From contig NZ_FNLO01000012.1 in assembly GCF_900095735.1 (NCBI RefSeq), positions 62,404 to 126,403 on the forward strand: a stretch of DNA of 64,000 nucleotides. Reading direction: 5' to 3'. A program made the position numbers and the translations under genes. Source of the DNA: Chitinasiproducens palmae (GTDB taxonomy: Bacteria; Pseudomonadota; Gammaproteobacteria; Burkholderiales; Burkholderiaceae). This document shows, one piece after another, positions 26,772-35,331 of this stretch; the stretch's first letter is position 1; every line of letters begins with the position of its first letter. Under the pieces are notes generated by a model, which ran no database searches, was not told where the DNA came from, and saw only the letters and a list, made by a program, of their open reading frames with translations.

Positions 26772-28655
26772 ATGGAAGCCGTGAGCTTTGGCAGTTGTTC
26801 AGGCTGGCTGCACGACGCACCCGCGTCCACCGGCGTCGTGCTGTGCGGCGCCTACGGACACGAGGCGCTGTGGACACACCGGCCGTGGCGCAGACTGGCC
26901 GAACACCTCGCGGCGTGCGGACTGCCAACGCTACGTTTCGATTACCCTGGCACCGGTGACGCGCTCGGCGACGAGGCGGACGGTGATCGCGTCGAAGCCT
27001 GGCTCGACGGCATCGCCGAGGCGGTGCAGTGGCTGCGCGACAGGACCGGCGTCGAACGCGTCGTCCTGTGCGGCGTACGGCTCGGCGCACTGCTGGCCGC
27101 GGTTGCCATCAACCGGATCGGCAATCTCGATGCGCTGGTGCTGCTCGCGCCGCCGCTCAGCGGTCGGGAGTTCATCCGCGAGACGCGACTCGTCCATCGA
27201 CGCTGGCGGAACACCTCGGTGCCGCATCTGCAGTTGCCCGACGATCCCGACGACCACTGCGAGACCCTGGGCTTCCGGCTCTATCGGGACAGTCTGGCCC
27301 ACCTGCAACGCATCAACCTCGGTCAGGCGCCGGTGCCCACGGTGCCACACATGCTGGTGCTGGATCCCGCGCCACGGCCCGCCTTGCAGGCATGGCTCGC
27401 GCGTGTGCAAGGCGGCGGCGCCGAGATCACCGTCGCGGCATTCGACGACTATGTCGGCATGACGAGCGAAACCGGCACCAATCGCATTCCACAGCAGACC
27501 TTCGAGGCGATCTCGACATGGCTGTGCGCACGCTTCGACGCCCGCACACCGCGCGATGCGCGTCCGCCGCGCACGGCCGAGGCCATACTGCACGGCGATG
27601 GCTTCATCGAGCGGCCGATCGTTTTCGACGACGGACGGCTGTTCGGCATCTACTGCCAACCCGCGCACGCCGACCGGACCCCGGTCGGCCCGACCGCGCA
27701 GGCGGTGCTGTTTCCGAACACCGCCGGCAACCACCACATCGGCGACGCACGCATGTGGGTGGTCGCCGCGCGCCGCCTCGCCCGCCAGGGCATCGCCAGC
27801 CTGCGCATGGACGTGAGCACGCTCGGCGACAGCCGGGACGCGCGTGAGACGTCGCCGCTGAAATCGCTGCACGACGCCGTCGCATGCGACGACGCCGCGA
27901 AGGGCATCGATTGGCTGTTCGCGCAGGGGCATCACCGTCCGGTGGCCGCCGGCGTCTGTTCGGGCGCCTACCTGGCCATGCACGGTGCCGCGCGCAGCAA
28001 GCATGCCGCGGGGCTGGTGCTGATCAACCAGCACATCTACGTCTGGTCCGACGCGCGCCATCTGCCCGGCGCCGCGCCGCGGCTCGAACCAACGCGCGTC
28101 TATCTCGAATCGCTGCGTCGCCCGGACAAGTGGCTGAACATGCTGCGCGCGCCGACACGTGCCTTGTCGGTGTCGACCCGCCTGCTGCAGCGTTGCGCGA
28201 CGAACTGGCGCCTGCGCTGCGGACTGCATCTCGGCGAAGCCGAACGCCGCGCGGGTGGGCCCGGCGCCGCGCGCGAGCTGATCCGCGATCTGCATGCGCG
28301 CGGCGTCAGCATGTGCATGCTGTACGGCGATTTCGACGCGGGGCTGGAGGAATGCGAAACGCTGTTCGGCAAGCGCTTCCGCTGGCTCACGCGTTTCCCC
28401 ACCATCCAGGCGATGACCCACCGCGATCTCGACCACGCGCTGTTCCTCTATCCGGCCCGCGAGCGGATGATGCAGGTACTGGAGTCGTATCTCGTTGCCG
28501 CCAGCACATCGGATCGAGACCGCCGGCAGCCGGTCGACAACGACGGGACGACCGATACGCTGGCAGCCTACGGCAGTCAGGCGGCGGCCGCCGCCCGCGC
28601 TGCGCTGCGCGGCGGCGCTGGCGCCGCTTCGGCCGCCGGCACGCTGCGCGTTTGA
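26772..28655 (+). CDS. Fused double alpha/beta-hydrolase, EPS/exosortase-associated type
   Basis: A 627-residue protein made of two alpha/beta-hydrolase domains. Domain 1 (about 1-255) has GVRLG (101-105) where the nucleophile elbow GxSxG is expected, as in exosortase-associated hydrolase 2 proteins. Domain 2 (about 275-600) has GVCSG (394-398) with Cys in the nucleophile position, as in hydrolase 1 proteins. In other bacteria these are usually two adjacent genes in EPS loci; here they are one chain. Domain 1 is probably non-catalytic. The ATG at 26772 follows CAGGGGAAA. The role is unknown; with the carrier protein downstream, release or transfer of a thioester-bound acyl group is a reasonable inference. 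Confidence 0.75.
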   Translation: MEAVSFGSCSGWLHDAPASTGVVLCGAYGHEALWTHRPWRRLAEHLAACGLPTLRFDYPGTGDALGDEADGDRVEAWLDGIAEAVQWLRDRTGVERVVLCGVRLGALLAAVAINRIGNLDALVLLAPPLSGREFIRETRLVHRRWRNTSVPHLQLPDDPDDHCETLGFRLYRDSLAHLQRINLGQAPVPTVPHMLVLDPAPRPALQAWLARVQGGGAEITVAAFDDYVGMTSETGTNRIPQQTFEAISTWLCARFDARTPRDARPPRTAEAILHGDGFIERPIVFDDGRLFGIYCQPAHADRTPVGPTAQAVLFPNTAGNHHIGDARMWVVAARRLARQGIASLRMDVSTLGDSRDARETSPLKSLHDAVACDDAAKGIDWLFAQGHHRPVAAGVCSGAYLAMHGAARSKHAAGLVLINQHIYVWSDARHLPGAAPRLEPTRVYLESLRRPDKWLNMLRAPTRALSVSTRLLQRCATNWRLRCGLHLGEAERRAGGPGAARELIRDLHARGVSMCMLYGDFDAGLEECETLFGKRFRWLTRFPTIQAMTHRDLDHALFLYPARERMMQVLESYLVAASTSDRDRRQPVDNDGTTDTLAAYGSQAAAAARAALRGGAGAASAAGTLRV

Positions 28656-28956
28656 AGCCGCGCTGCGGCATGCCTGCGTCCGACGCGTCTCGGGCCCGCG
28701 TCCCACTTGCCTCGGACAGACGGCGGCCATGGGGTGACCATATAGCGGCCATGCGGCGGCCATGCGGCGGCCATGCGGCGGAGGTGCGCCCGGACATATT
28801 ATTGGAGGTACGGCGGGCGGTAGGATGGGCGCGTGACGGGACGTGCGGCGGCGAACCGACACATCGACGCACGTGTTGTCTGATAGCGGGTGAAGACGAA
28901 GCGGACGCAATGCGCCGCTTCGCTCGGCTCCTAATCATCCTTGCGATCAGGCAAAC
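28656..28956. other. Intergenic region with 11-bp tandem repeat
   Basis: About 300 bases between the hydrolase and the carrier-protein gene. CGGCGGCCATG-type units repeat three times at about 28745-28781. The AT-rich GGACATATTATTGGAGG that follows could be part of a promoter for the carrier-protein operon. No gene is supported. Confidence 0.6.
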
Positions 28957-29220
28957 ATGGAACTCAATGAAATCCGGGCAACGGTACGCCGCGTGGTGTC
29001 GGACGCCGCCCTGCTCGAAGTGCCGCTCGACGCGCTCGACGATAACGCCGACCTCTACAGTGCGGGACTGGCCTCGATGACCAGTGTACGCGTGATGGTC
29101 GCGCTGGAGGACGAATTCGGCATCGAAATCCCGGATCGGCTGCTGACTCGCAAACTGTTTCGCAATATTGCGTCGCTGACCGACGCCGTCGTCGTCTGCC
29201 TTGCGGAGGCCCGCCAATGA
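28957..29220 (+). CDS. Acyl carrier protein
   Basis: An 87-residue acidic four-helix carrier. The phosphopantetheine-accepting Ser is near 40 in DLYSAGLASMTSVRVM (canonical DSL replaced by ASM), followed by VALEDEFGIEIPDRLL, typical helix II-III sequence. It is distinct from a housekeeping fatty-acid ACP, which lies with fab genes. The stop overlaps the start of the dehydrogenase-like gene by 4 bases, so the two are translationally coupled and the dehydrogenase probably acts on the group bound to this carrier. Confidence 0.92.
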   Translation: MELNEIRATVRRVVSDAALLEVPLDALDDNADLYSAGLASMTSVRVMVALEDEFGIEIPDRLLTRKLFRNIASLTDAVVVCLAEARQ

Positions 29221-30485
29221 CGAACGCCAGTCTGGCCGATTCGTTCGCCACCGCCGAGGCGATGCTCGCACATGCGGCCGACACCGACATCCGCACCGCC
29301 GCCCGCCGTGCCGCCGCCGTCGCGGCCGAATATGCAGACATCGTCGACGCGGAAGGCCGCTTCCCGACCGAGGCGGTCGCCGCATTGCGCGAACAGCGCC
29401 TGCTCGGCGCGGCGATACCGCCAAAACACGGCGGCATGGGGGCGACGCTGGCCGATATCACCGCAACGTGCCGCTTGCTTGGCGAAGCGTGCGCTTCGAC
29501 CGCTATGATCTATGCAATGCATCAGTCGCAGCTGTGGTGCCTGCTCGAGCATGCGCCGCACGACCTGTGGCACGCGGCGCTGCTGCAGCGCCTGGCCACC
29601 GCTCAGGGACTGGTCGCCTCCGCCACCTCCGAGGAAACCATCGGCGGCAATCTGCGCCACAGCAAGTGCGCGATCGTCTCGGACGGACAAGGCGGCTTCA
29701 CGCTCACGAAACGGGTGCCGACGCTGTCCTACGGCGCGCACGCCGACGCCATCCTGATCAGCGGCCGACGCGCGCCGGATGCGCTGCCAGGCGACCAGGT
29801 GCTGGTCACCGTGCTGCGCGAGGACTGCCGATTGGAAGCCATCGGCAGTTGGAACACACTCGGCATGCGCGGTACCTGCAGCAGCGGCTTTGCGGTGCAG
29901 GCGAGCGGCGGAATCGTGCAGATTCTTCCCACCGAATTCGCCGACATCGCGCACGAGACCATGCTGCCCGTCTCGCATCTGCTGTGGAGCGCGGTGTGGC
30001 TCGGCATCGCCACCGACGCGGTGCACCGCGGACAGCGCTACCTGCGTGCCGACGCGCGCCAGCGTAACGGTGCGACGCCATTCGGCGCCGCGCGTCTGGC
30101 GGACGCGATCGGTCTGCTGCGCATGCTGGACTCTCGCATTGAGACCTTGCTCGACGGACGCACCCACGGCACCTCAACCGACACTCCAACCGACACCTCA
30201 AGCAGCGCGTCCGTCATCGGCCGCGCCGCCCGCGGCCGCCGCGGCAGCGCGAGCGGCTACGAAGGCACGCTGGCGATGAACGACCTGAAGGTGCGGGCCT
30301 CGCTCATGGCCCTCGACGTGGTCGGCCATGTGCTGCGGCTGTGCGGCATGGCCGCCTATCGCAACGACACGCCATACAGCGTCGGCCGGCACCTGCGCGA
30401 CCTGCACGCGGCACCGTTGATGATCAACAACGATCGCATCTCCGCCTCGATGGCGACGCTCGCGCTCGCGCACCGCGCCGTCTGA
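29217..30485 (+). CDS. Acyl-CoA dehydrogenase-like flavoprotein, carrier-protein associated
   Basis: A 422-residue protein of the acyl-CoA dehydrogenase fold: N-terminal helices, GLVASATSEETIGGNLRHSK in the middle beta domain, and C-terminal LRLCGMAAYRNDTPYSVGRHLRDLHA. The usual C-terminal catalytic Glu segment (EGT) is absent; the end reads LMINNDRI, as in group-D/DszC-like members. It overlaps the carrier-protein gene, so it probably oxidises or otherwise modifies a carrier-bound acyl or aminoacyl group. Desaturation of a prolyl group to pyrrole-2-carboxyl is one known reaction of such pairs (PltE/RedW type), but nothing here proves it. Confidence 0.82.
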   Translation: MTNASLADSFATAEAMLAHAADTDIRTAARRAAAVAAEYADIVDAEGRFPTEAVAALREQRLLGAAIPPKHGGMGATLADITATCRLLGEACASTAMIYAMHQSQLWCLLEHAPHDLWHAALLQRLATAQGLVASATSEETIGGNLRHSKCAIVSDGQGGFTLTKRVPTLSYGAHADAILISGRRAPDALPGDQVLVTVLREDCRLEAIGSWNTLGMRGTCSSGFAVQASGGIVQILPTEFADIAHETMLPVSHLLWSAVWLGIATDAVHRGQRYLRADARQRNGATPFGAARLADAIGLLRMLDSRIETLLDGRTHGTSTDTPTDTSSSASVIGRAARGRRGSASGYEGTLAMNDLKVRASLMALDVVGHVLRLCGMAAYRNDTPYSVGRHLRDLHAAPLMINNDRISASMATLALAHRAV

Positions 30486-30642
30486 CACGTGGCCATGCAC
30501 GCGAACGGCCGCAAGCCGTTCATGCCCGCGTCATGCCCCCGCTCGCAGTCACACACAGGCTGCGCTTGCCCCATGCGCCGCCGCGGCCGCCTGCACGGCG
30601 ACGCCGCGCGGCTCGGCGGCACCGCCAGTCGACCACCAATGG

Positions 30643-31695
30643 ATGAACCCTATGGAACACCCTTCCGACGACGCTTCACGAGGCGCCGTCGGCACGTCGA
30701 GCGCCATTGGCCCGGCCGAGCCGGCCGAACCCGCCGCGCCGCCGCCCGCCCACCGCCCGCACCGGTTGCACATCGATAACCGCATCTGGACCGGCAGTCA
30801 GCGCCGCGCGGCACTTTGGATCGAAATTCTGCACGGCTGGGGGTTAGAGCCGCTTGCGATGCTGGGCTGCGCGGTGGCTCAGGATTTCGCGGGCGACCAG
30901 TTCGGCCTGTTGAATCCGCCCCGCGAAGACCTGGAGACGCTGTTCGGCGTGACCACGTTCACGCTTGGGCTCTACGGCGATGTTCGCGAGCTGGTCGAAC
31001 GGCAGACCGTCCAGGGCAATGTCGTGCTGCTGGCCCTCGACGGCTACTACCTGAGCGATGCGCCCGCGCTGTACCGCGTTGCGCACGGCAGCGTCACCGT
31101 GGGCATAGACAGCCTTGATCGAAGCCGCGGGATCGCCTCCTATTACCGCCGGGGCGTGCGCTATGAGCTACGCGGCAGCGATTACGAAGGCGCCTTCGGC
31201 GCGGCGGAGCAGGAAGGCTTCGATGAAGCGCTGCTGCGGGAAGCCGAGTGCGTGAGCCGGGTCGCCCCCCCTACCGCCGCGCAAGCGCTGCCGGGACAGG
31301 CCGCCGCGCTGCTCAGCCGTCATCTGGCGCGGCGGCCTGTGCGGTCCCCCATCGAAGCGTTTGGCGCCGTCTTTGACGCCGCGCTCGACCGTCGACTGAT
31401 CGAGGACATCGGATACCGTCATGCGTTCGTCTATGCAACGCTGCATCAACTCGGCGGCAACTTCGAACTGCTCGGCGCGCTGCTCGAATGGATGGCTCGG
31501 CACCAATTGAAGCCGCCGCGCGAAGCGCTGCTTGCATGTCGCACCCTGGCTTCGGAAGCGCTCGTTTTCGAGATGCGGCTGCTGCGCGCCAACAGCCGCG
31601 GCCGCGCCGACCGGTGCCTGGACGTACTCGGCAAGCTGCAACGCGCCTACGCGCGCCTGATCGAGGCCCTACTCGCGCGTTTCGGCACAGCCTGA
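30643..31695 (+). CDS. DUF1839 family protein
   Basis: A 350-residue protein matching DUF1839 by its opening motif (WIEILHGWGLEPLAMLGCAVAQDFAGDQFGL is the region; key elements are LEP, GDQ and the following DLETLFG). Its function is not known. DUF1839 genes occur beside carrier proteins and amino-acid:carrier-protein ligases in Bradyrhizobium and Burkholderia, which fits this setting. The first 45 residues are Ala/Pro-rich; a later ATG (residue 4) is possible. It lies 157 bases after the dehydrogenase on the same strand and is probably the third gene of the carrier module. Confidence 0.78.
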   Translation: MNPMEHPSDDASRGAVGTSSAIGPAEPAEPAAPPPAHRPHRLHIDNRIWTGSQRRAALWIEILHGWGLEPLAMLGCAVAQDFAGDQFGLLNPPREDLETLFGVTTFTLGLYGDVRELVERQTVQGNVVLLALDGYYLSDAPALYRVAHGSVTVGIDSLDRSRGIASYYRRGVRYELRGSDYEGAFGAAEQEGFDEALLREAECVSRVAPPTAAQALPGQAAALLSRHLARRPVRSPIEAFGAVFDAALDRRLIEDIGYRHAFVYATLHQLGGNFELLGALLEWMARHQLKPPREALLACRTLASEALVFEMRLLRANSRGRADRCLDVLGKLQRAYARLIEALLARFGTA

Positions 31696-32084
31696 TGAAC
31701 GTTTGTTGTTCACGTGTGAAACGTTTTGTTGACAGGGTTTTCCCTTGCTTGCTGTGCGAAAGCGCCGCAACGGACGAAAAACCGATGGCACGCACGTTCC
31801 GAGAAAGCCCCAATCGCGTGGGAGCGACCCTGCCGCGCGCGCCACAACACATGCTGCGCCTGACTGCAGGGCGCTTGGCGGGGCAACATCGCAGCGCAAC
31901 AAAAACGAAACGTTTTTTTGTATCGGCGGCGAACTGCGCCGAGAGCGCCGCCGGCCGCGTCCCGAAACCCCTTATCGCGCCTGGGGAAACCGGTCAGTGG
32001 CATGGAAGCCGCTATATGGCGAGCCCGCAAGCGTCGCAATGACGCCCATCCCTTCTCCATCCCGAACAAAAAGGAACGATCGTC
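31696..32084. promoter_or_regulatory. Regulatory region upstream of the Crp/Fnr gene
   Basis: About 390 bases. Palindrome AAACGTTT occurs twice, at 31719-31726 and 31908-31915, each followed by a T-rich run. TTCAC-GT-GTGAA lies beside the first copy and a TTGACA hexamer at 31729-31734, without a good -10. A Shine-Dalgarno AAGGAA precedes the next gene. An ATG frame from 31695 reads for 116 codons but looks non-coding. Confidence 0.5.
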
Positions 32085-33005
32085 ATGCCAATTGACTCCG
32101 CGACAGTGCCAGGCCTCCAGCACACAAGCCATGTCCAGCGCGATCGCCGATACATGCCTATCGACGATCTCGACCGACACCTGTTGCTGCGGGCCTGCCC
32201 GGAGTCCGGCATGGCGGCGTTGGCCGCGCGCATGGAGCGCGTGCAACTGAGCGCGGGTCAGTTGCTCTACGACAGCGGCGAGCGCATCACGCACGTCTAC
32301 TTCCCGATCACGGCAGTCGTGTCGTTCATGGTGCTGATGGAGAACGGCGCGACGATGGAAATCGCCTCCACCGGCTCGGAAGGCGTGGTGGGACTTCCCG
32401 CGACGATGGGCTGCGATACGATGCCAAGCCGCGCGGAAGTCCGCTGCGGCGGCCTCGCGCTGCGGATCAGAACCTTCGACCTGAAACGCGAACTCGAACA
32501 GATTCCGCTGCTGAAGAAGGCGTTCCTGCTCTACGCTCAGATGCTGCTGACGCAGATTTCGCAGCTGAGCGCCTGCAACCGGCATCATTCGGTCAGCCAG
32601 CAGCTATGCCGCTGGTTGTTGCTCGCGCTGGGACGGAGCGGTTCGAGCCATATCGCAATCACCCAACAGGCGGTCGCGAACATGTTGGGCGTGCGGCGCG
32701 AAGGCGTCACCGAGGCCAGTGGCAAGCTGCAGCAGGCGGGCATCATCAACCACGTGCGCGGCCGCGTCACCGTGCTGGACCGCGCAAGGCTGGCCGCCGC
32801 CGCATGTGAATGCCACGGCATCATGCAGCACAGTCTCGACGAACTGCGCACGCGCCTGGCTGAACTCGGCGAGGACGAACCCGCGGGCTTCGCCTCGTCG
32901 GCGCTGTTGCGCGGCGGGGGAAGCTACACGGCATCGGGCGGATTGCATCCGACGACCCGCCTCGGGGCGAATGGTCTCGGCCCTCACCTGCGGGGCGAGT
33001 CATGA
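32085..33005 (+). CDS. Crp/Fnr family transcriptional regulator
   Basis: A 306-residue regulator. The cyclic-nucleotide-binding fold (about 30-150) includes LSAGQLLYDSGERITHVYFP and GSEGVVGLPATMG. It lacks the RxS phosphate-binding signature for cAMP and FNR-type cysteines, so the ligand is open. The winged helix follows (about 190-240; SHIAITQQAVANMLGVRREGVTEA). In Burkholderia cenocepacia a Crp/Fnr protein (BerA) binds cyclic di-GMP and controls exopolysaccharide genes; a similar role here is inference. The stop overlaps the next glycosyltransferase by 4 bases, linking the regulator to EPS genes. Confidence 0.88.
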   Translation: MPIDSATVPGLQHTSHVQRDRRYMPIDDLDRHLLLRACPESGMAALAARMERVQLSAGQLLYDSGERITHVYFPITAVVSFMVLMENGATMEIASTGSEGVVGLPATMGCDTMPSRAEVRCGGLALRIRTFDLKRELEQIPLLKKAFLLYAQMLLTQISQLSACNRHHSVSQQLCRWLLLALGRSGSSHIAITQQAVANMLGVRREGVTEASGKLQQAGIINHVRGRVTVLDRARLAAAACECHGIMQHSLDELRTRLAELGEDEPAGFASSALLRGGGSYTASGGLHPTTRLGANGLGPHLRGES

Positions 33006-33943
33006 AGGTATCCGTCATCGTTCCGACTCACCGCCGCGTGACCGACCTGCTCCGCTGCCTCGACGCGCTCGCGGCACAACGACGTATCGCCGATGAAACG
33101 ATCGTGGTGACCCGCATCGACGATCGACTCACCCACGAACGTCTCGCGCAGTGGCAGCACCAGCACGCGCTGCCCGGCCTGCGCATCGTCACCATCGCGG
33201 AGCCGGGTGTCGTGGCCGCCTACAACCTCGGTCTCGACACGGCGAGCGGCGACATCGTATGTTTCACCGACGACGATGCAGCGCCCCATCGAACATGGCT
33301 GGAGCGCATCGCCTTTGCGTTCGCCGTCGACTCGCGCATCGGCGGGCTCGGCGGACGGGACATAATCTACCGTGACGGCCAGCCGGTCACGGGAGCGCAC
33401 CGGCGCGTCGGCATGATCAGCTGGTACGGTCGGATGTCCGGCAACCACCACCTCGGCGTCGGTCGCGCGCGTCGCGTGGCAGTCCTAAAGGGCGTGAACA
33501 TGTGTTGGCGCCGCGCCGCGATCGCGGGACTGCGCTTCGACGCAAGACTGCGTGGCTCGGGCGCTCAGGTGCACTGCGAGCTTGCCTTCAGCCTGGCGGT
33601 CGCCCGCCGTGGCTGGTGGCTCGTCTACGACCCGGAGCTTGTCGTCGATCACTATCACGCGCCACGTCTGGACGAGGATCAACGTCACCGCTTCAACGCG
33701 TTGGCGTTCTTCAATGCCTGCCACAACATGCGATTGATCATGTACGAGGCGATGCCCGCCTGGCGACGCGCCTGCTATCTCGTTTATGCGCTTGGCGTCG
33801 GCGGCCGCGACGATCCGGGGTTGGTTCGCGCACTGAAGCTTGCCGTCGATGGCGACGGTTGGACGAGAGCGATGCACAAGCTCGCCCTGGCCGGTCGCGC
33901 GGCAATCGCCGCGCGACGCACGGCGCGTGCCGCCATGCATTGA
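33002..33943 (+). CDS. Family 2 glycosyltransferase
   Basis: A 313-residue GT-A enzyme starting MKVSVIVPTHRRVTDLLRCL, with the metal site in VCFTDDDAAPH and an ED-like acceptor segment near ELAFSLAVARRGW. The ATG overlaps the stop of the Crp/Fnr gene. It is likely to add a sugar to the EPS repeat unit. A hydrophobic region near the end may bind the membrane. Confidence 0.88.
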   Translation: MKVSVIVPTHRRVTDLLRCLDALAAQRRIADETIVVTRIDDRLTHERLAQWQHQHALPGLRIVTIAEPGVVAAYNLGLDTASGDIVCFTDDDAAPHRTWLERIAFAFAVDSRIGGLGGRDIIYRDGQPVTGAHRRVGMISWYGRMSGNHHLGVGRARRVAVLKGVNMCWRRAAIAGLRFDARLRGSGAQVHCELAFSLAVARRGWWLVYDPELVVDHYHAPRLDEDQRHRFNALAFFNACHNMRLIMYEAMPAWRRACYLVYALGVGGRDDPGLVRALKLAVDGDGWTRAMHKLALAGRAAIAARRTARAAMH

Positions 33944-34076
33944 ACGTCGCAGCTTCAGGCGGCCCCCGACCGAGGCCGCGCGTCGCAACATCGGTGATCT
34001 CCACGCGCCTTGAGCCGGTGCGGCGGCATCGCATTGCCCCGCGTCGCACATACATTCGAGCCTACATCCGAGCCAC

Positions 34077-35246
34077 ATGAACCTCATCACGCGCTGCAAG
34101 CCGATCTCGATCGCGCTCGCGTTGTCCATTCTCGCCGGCTGCGCAAGCGCGCCTGGCCCCTACCTCAACAAGGATCGTCTCGCCGACGACATGGATCGCC
34201 AGGCCAGCGACCGGGTCTATCCGGTGCATCTGATCACGCCGGACGTGGTACGCACGCAGAACGCCGCCCTGGCCGCTGATGCCGCTCGCATCGACGGCCT
34301 GCCCGGGACCGGCGCGCCGTCCATCGCCGCGGCGGACTATCGTGTGCAGCCGCCCGATGTGCTGAGCGTCACCGTGTACGGTCATCCGGAACTGGCGGCG
34401 CCCACCGTGCCGACGTTGCCCGCCGTCGACGGCAGCACACCGCCGGCCGTGCTCGCGGCGGAGGCCGGCCCTGTCTCGCAAGGACTGCGCGTCGGCTCGG
34501 ACGGATGCATCTTCTTTCCGACCCTGGGCCGCGTCCCGGTGGCCGGCAAGACGGTCGAGCAGATCGCCGCGCAACTGACGCAGGCGCTGGCCAGGAATCG
34601 CAGGCAGCCGCAGGTCGACGTGACGGTGGTCCGCTATCTGAGCCAACAGGTGCAGATCGCCGGCGAACTCAAGGCGCCCGGCACATTTGCAATCACCGAC
34701 GCGCCGTTGACGCTGGTCAATGCGATCGCTCGCGCCGGCGGCGCGCTGCCCAACGCCGACCTGCATCGCGTGCGGCTGACCCGTGACGGGCGCACCACCG
34801 TGCTCGACGCGGATGCGGTCTACGACCGGGGCGATGTTGCACAGAACATCGTGCTGCGCGGCGGCGACATCCTCAACGTGCCGGACCGTGGCGATAGCCG
34901 CGTGTTCGTGATCGGCGAGGCGATGAAACCGTCGGCGCTGCCGATGAGCAAGTGGCGCATGACGCTCGCGGATGCGTTGACCAGCGTCGGCAGCATCGAT
35001 GCCAAGTACGCCGATCCGCGGCAGATCTACGTAGTGCGCGGCACCGCCGCAACGCCGACCGAGCCGTCGGTGTACCGGCTCGACATGACGCAGGTCGATT
35101 CGATTCTGCTCGCGACGCAGTTTCCGCTGCAGGCGCTCGACGTGGTCTACATCGGGACCGCGTCGTCGGCGCGCTTCAACCGGGTTCTCGAACAGGTCCT
35201 GCCGACCCTGCAGGCATTGTTCTACACGGTGCAGCTGACCCGATGA
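34077..35246 (+). CDS. Outer-membrane polysaccharide export lipoprotein (Wza/OPX family)
   Basis: An export channel subunit of 389 residues. A lipoprotein signal ends in the lipobox LAGC (Cys near 22). The Poly_export domain begins DYRVQPPDVLSVTVYGHPEL, and SLBB repeats follow (VQIAGELKAPGTFAIT and VFVIGEAMKPSALPMS). Wza-type proteins form an octameric pore through which the polymer leaves the cell. A C-terminal helix (LEQVLPTLQALFYT) would form the outer-membrane part. It is followed after 85 bases by the matching inner-membrane co-polymerase. Confidence 0.95.
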   Translation: MNLITRCKPISIALALSILAGCASAPGPYLNKDRLADDMDRQASDRVYPVHLITPDVVRTQNAALAADAARIDGLPGTGAPSIAAADYRVQPPDVLSVTVYGHPELAAPTVPTLPAVDGSTPPAVLAAEAGPVSQGLRVGSDGCIFFPTLGRVPVAGKTVEQIAAQLTQALARNRRQPQVDVTVVRYLSQQVQIAGELKAPGTFAITDAPLTLVNAIARAGGALPNADLHRVRLTRDGRTTVLDADAVYDRGDVAQNIVLRGGDILNVPDRGDSRVFVIGEAMKPSALPMSKWRMTLADALTSVGSIDAKYADPRQIYVVRGTAATPTEPSVYRLDMTQVDSILLATQFPLQALDVVYIGTASSARFNRVLEQVLPTLQALFYTVQLTR

Positions 35247-35331
35247 GCCGCCGCAGCCAGAACCCGCGCGGGCATGCCGCGCCTCGCCAACCATTCGCAT
35301 CCGCCCATACCCTTCTTGCCGGACGACCCAC

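Noticed and set aside
31784-31799. Sigma-54-like TGGCACG-N4-TTCC upstream of the Crp/Fnr gene
   Set aside because: The -24 part is perfect but the near-invariant GC at -12 is missing, so it was not called a promoter.
31695-32042. 116-codon frame starting at the DUF1839 stop codon (TGATG overlap)
   Set aside because: The overlap looked like coupling, but the translation has no plausible fold and the region carries operator-like palindromes, so it is treated as regulatory.
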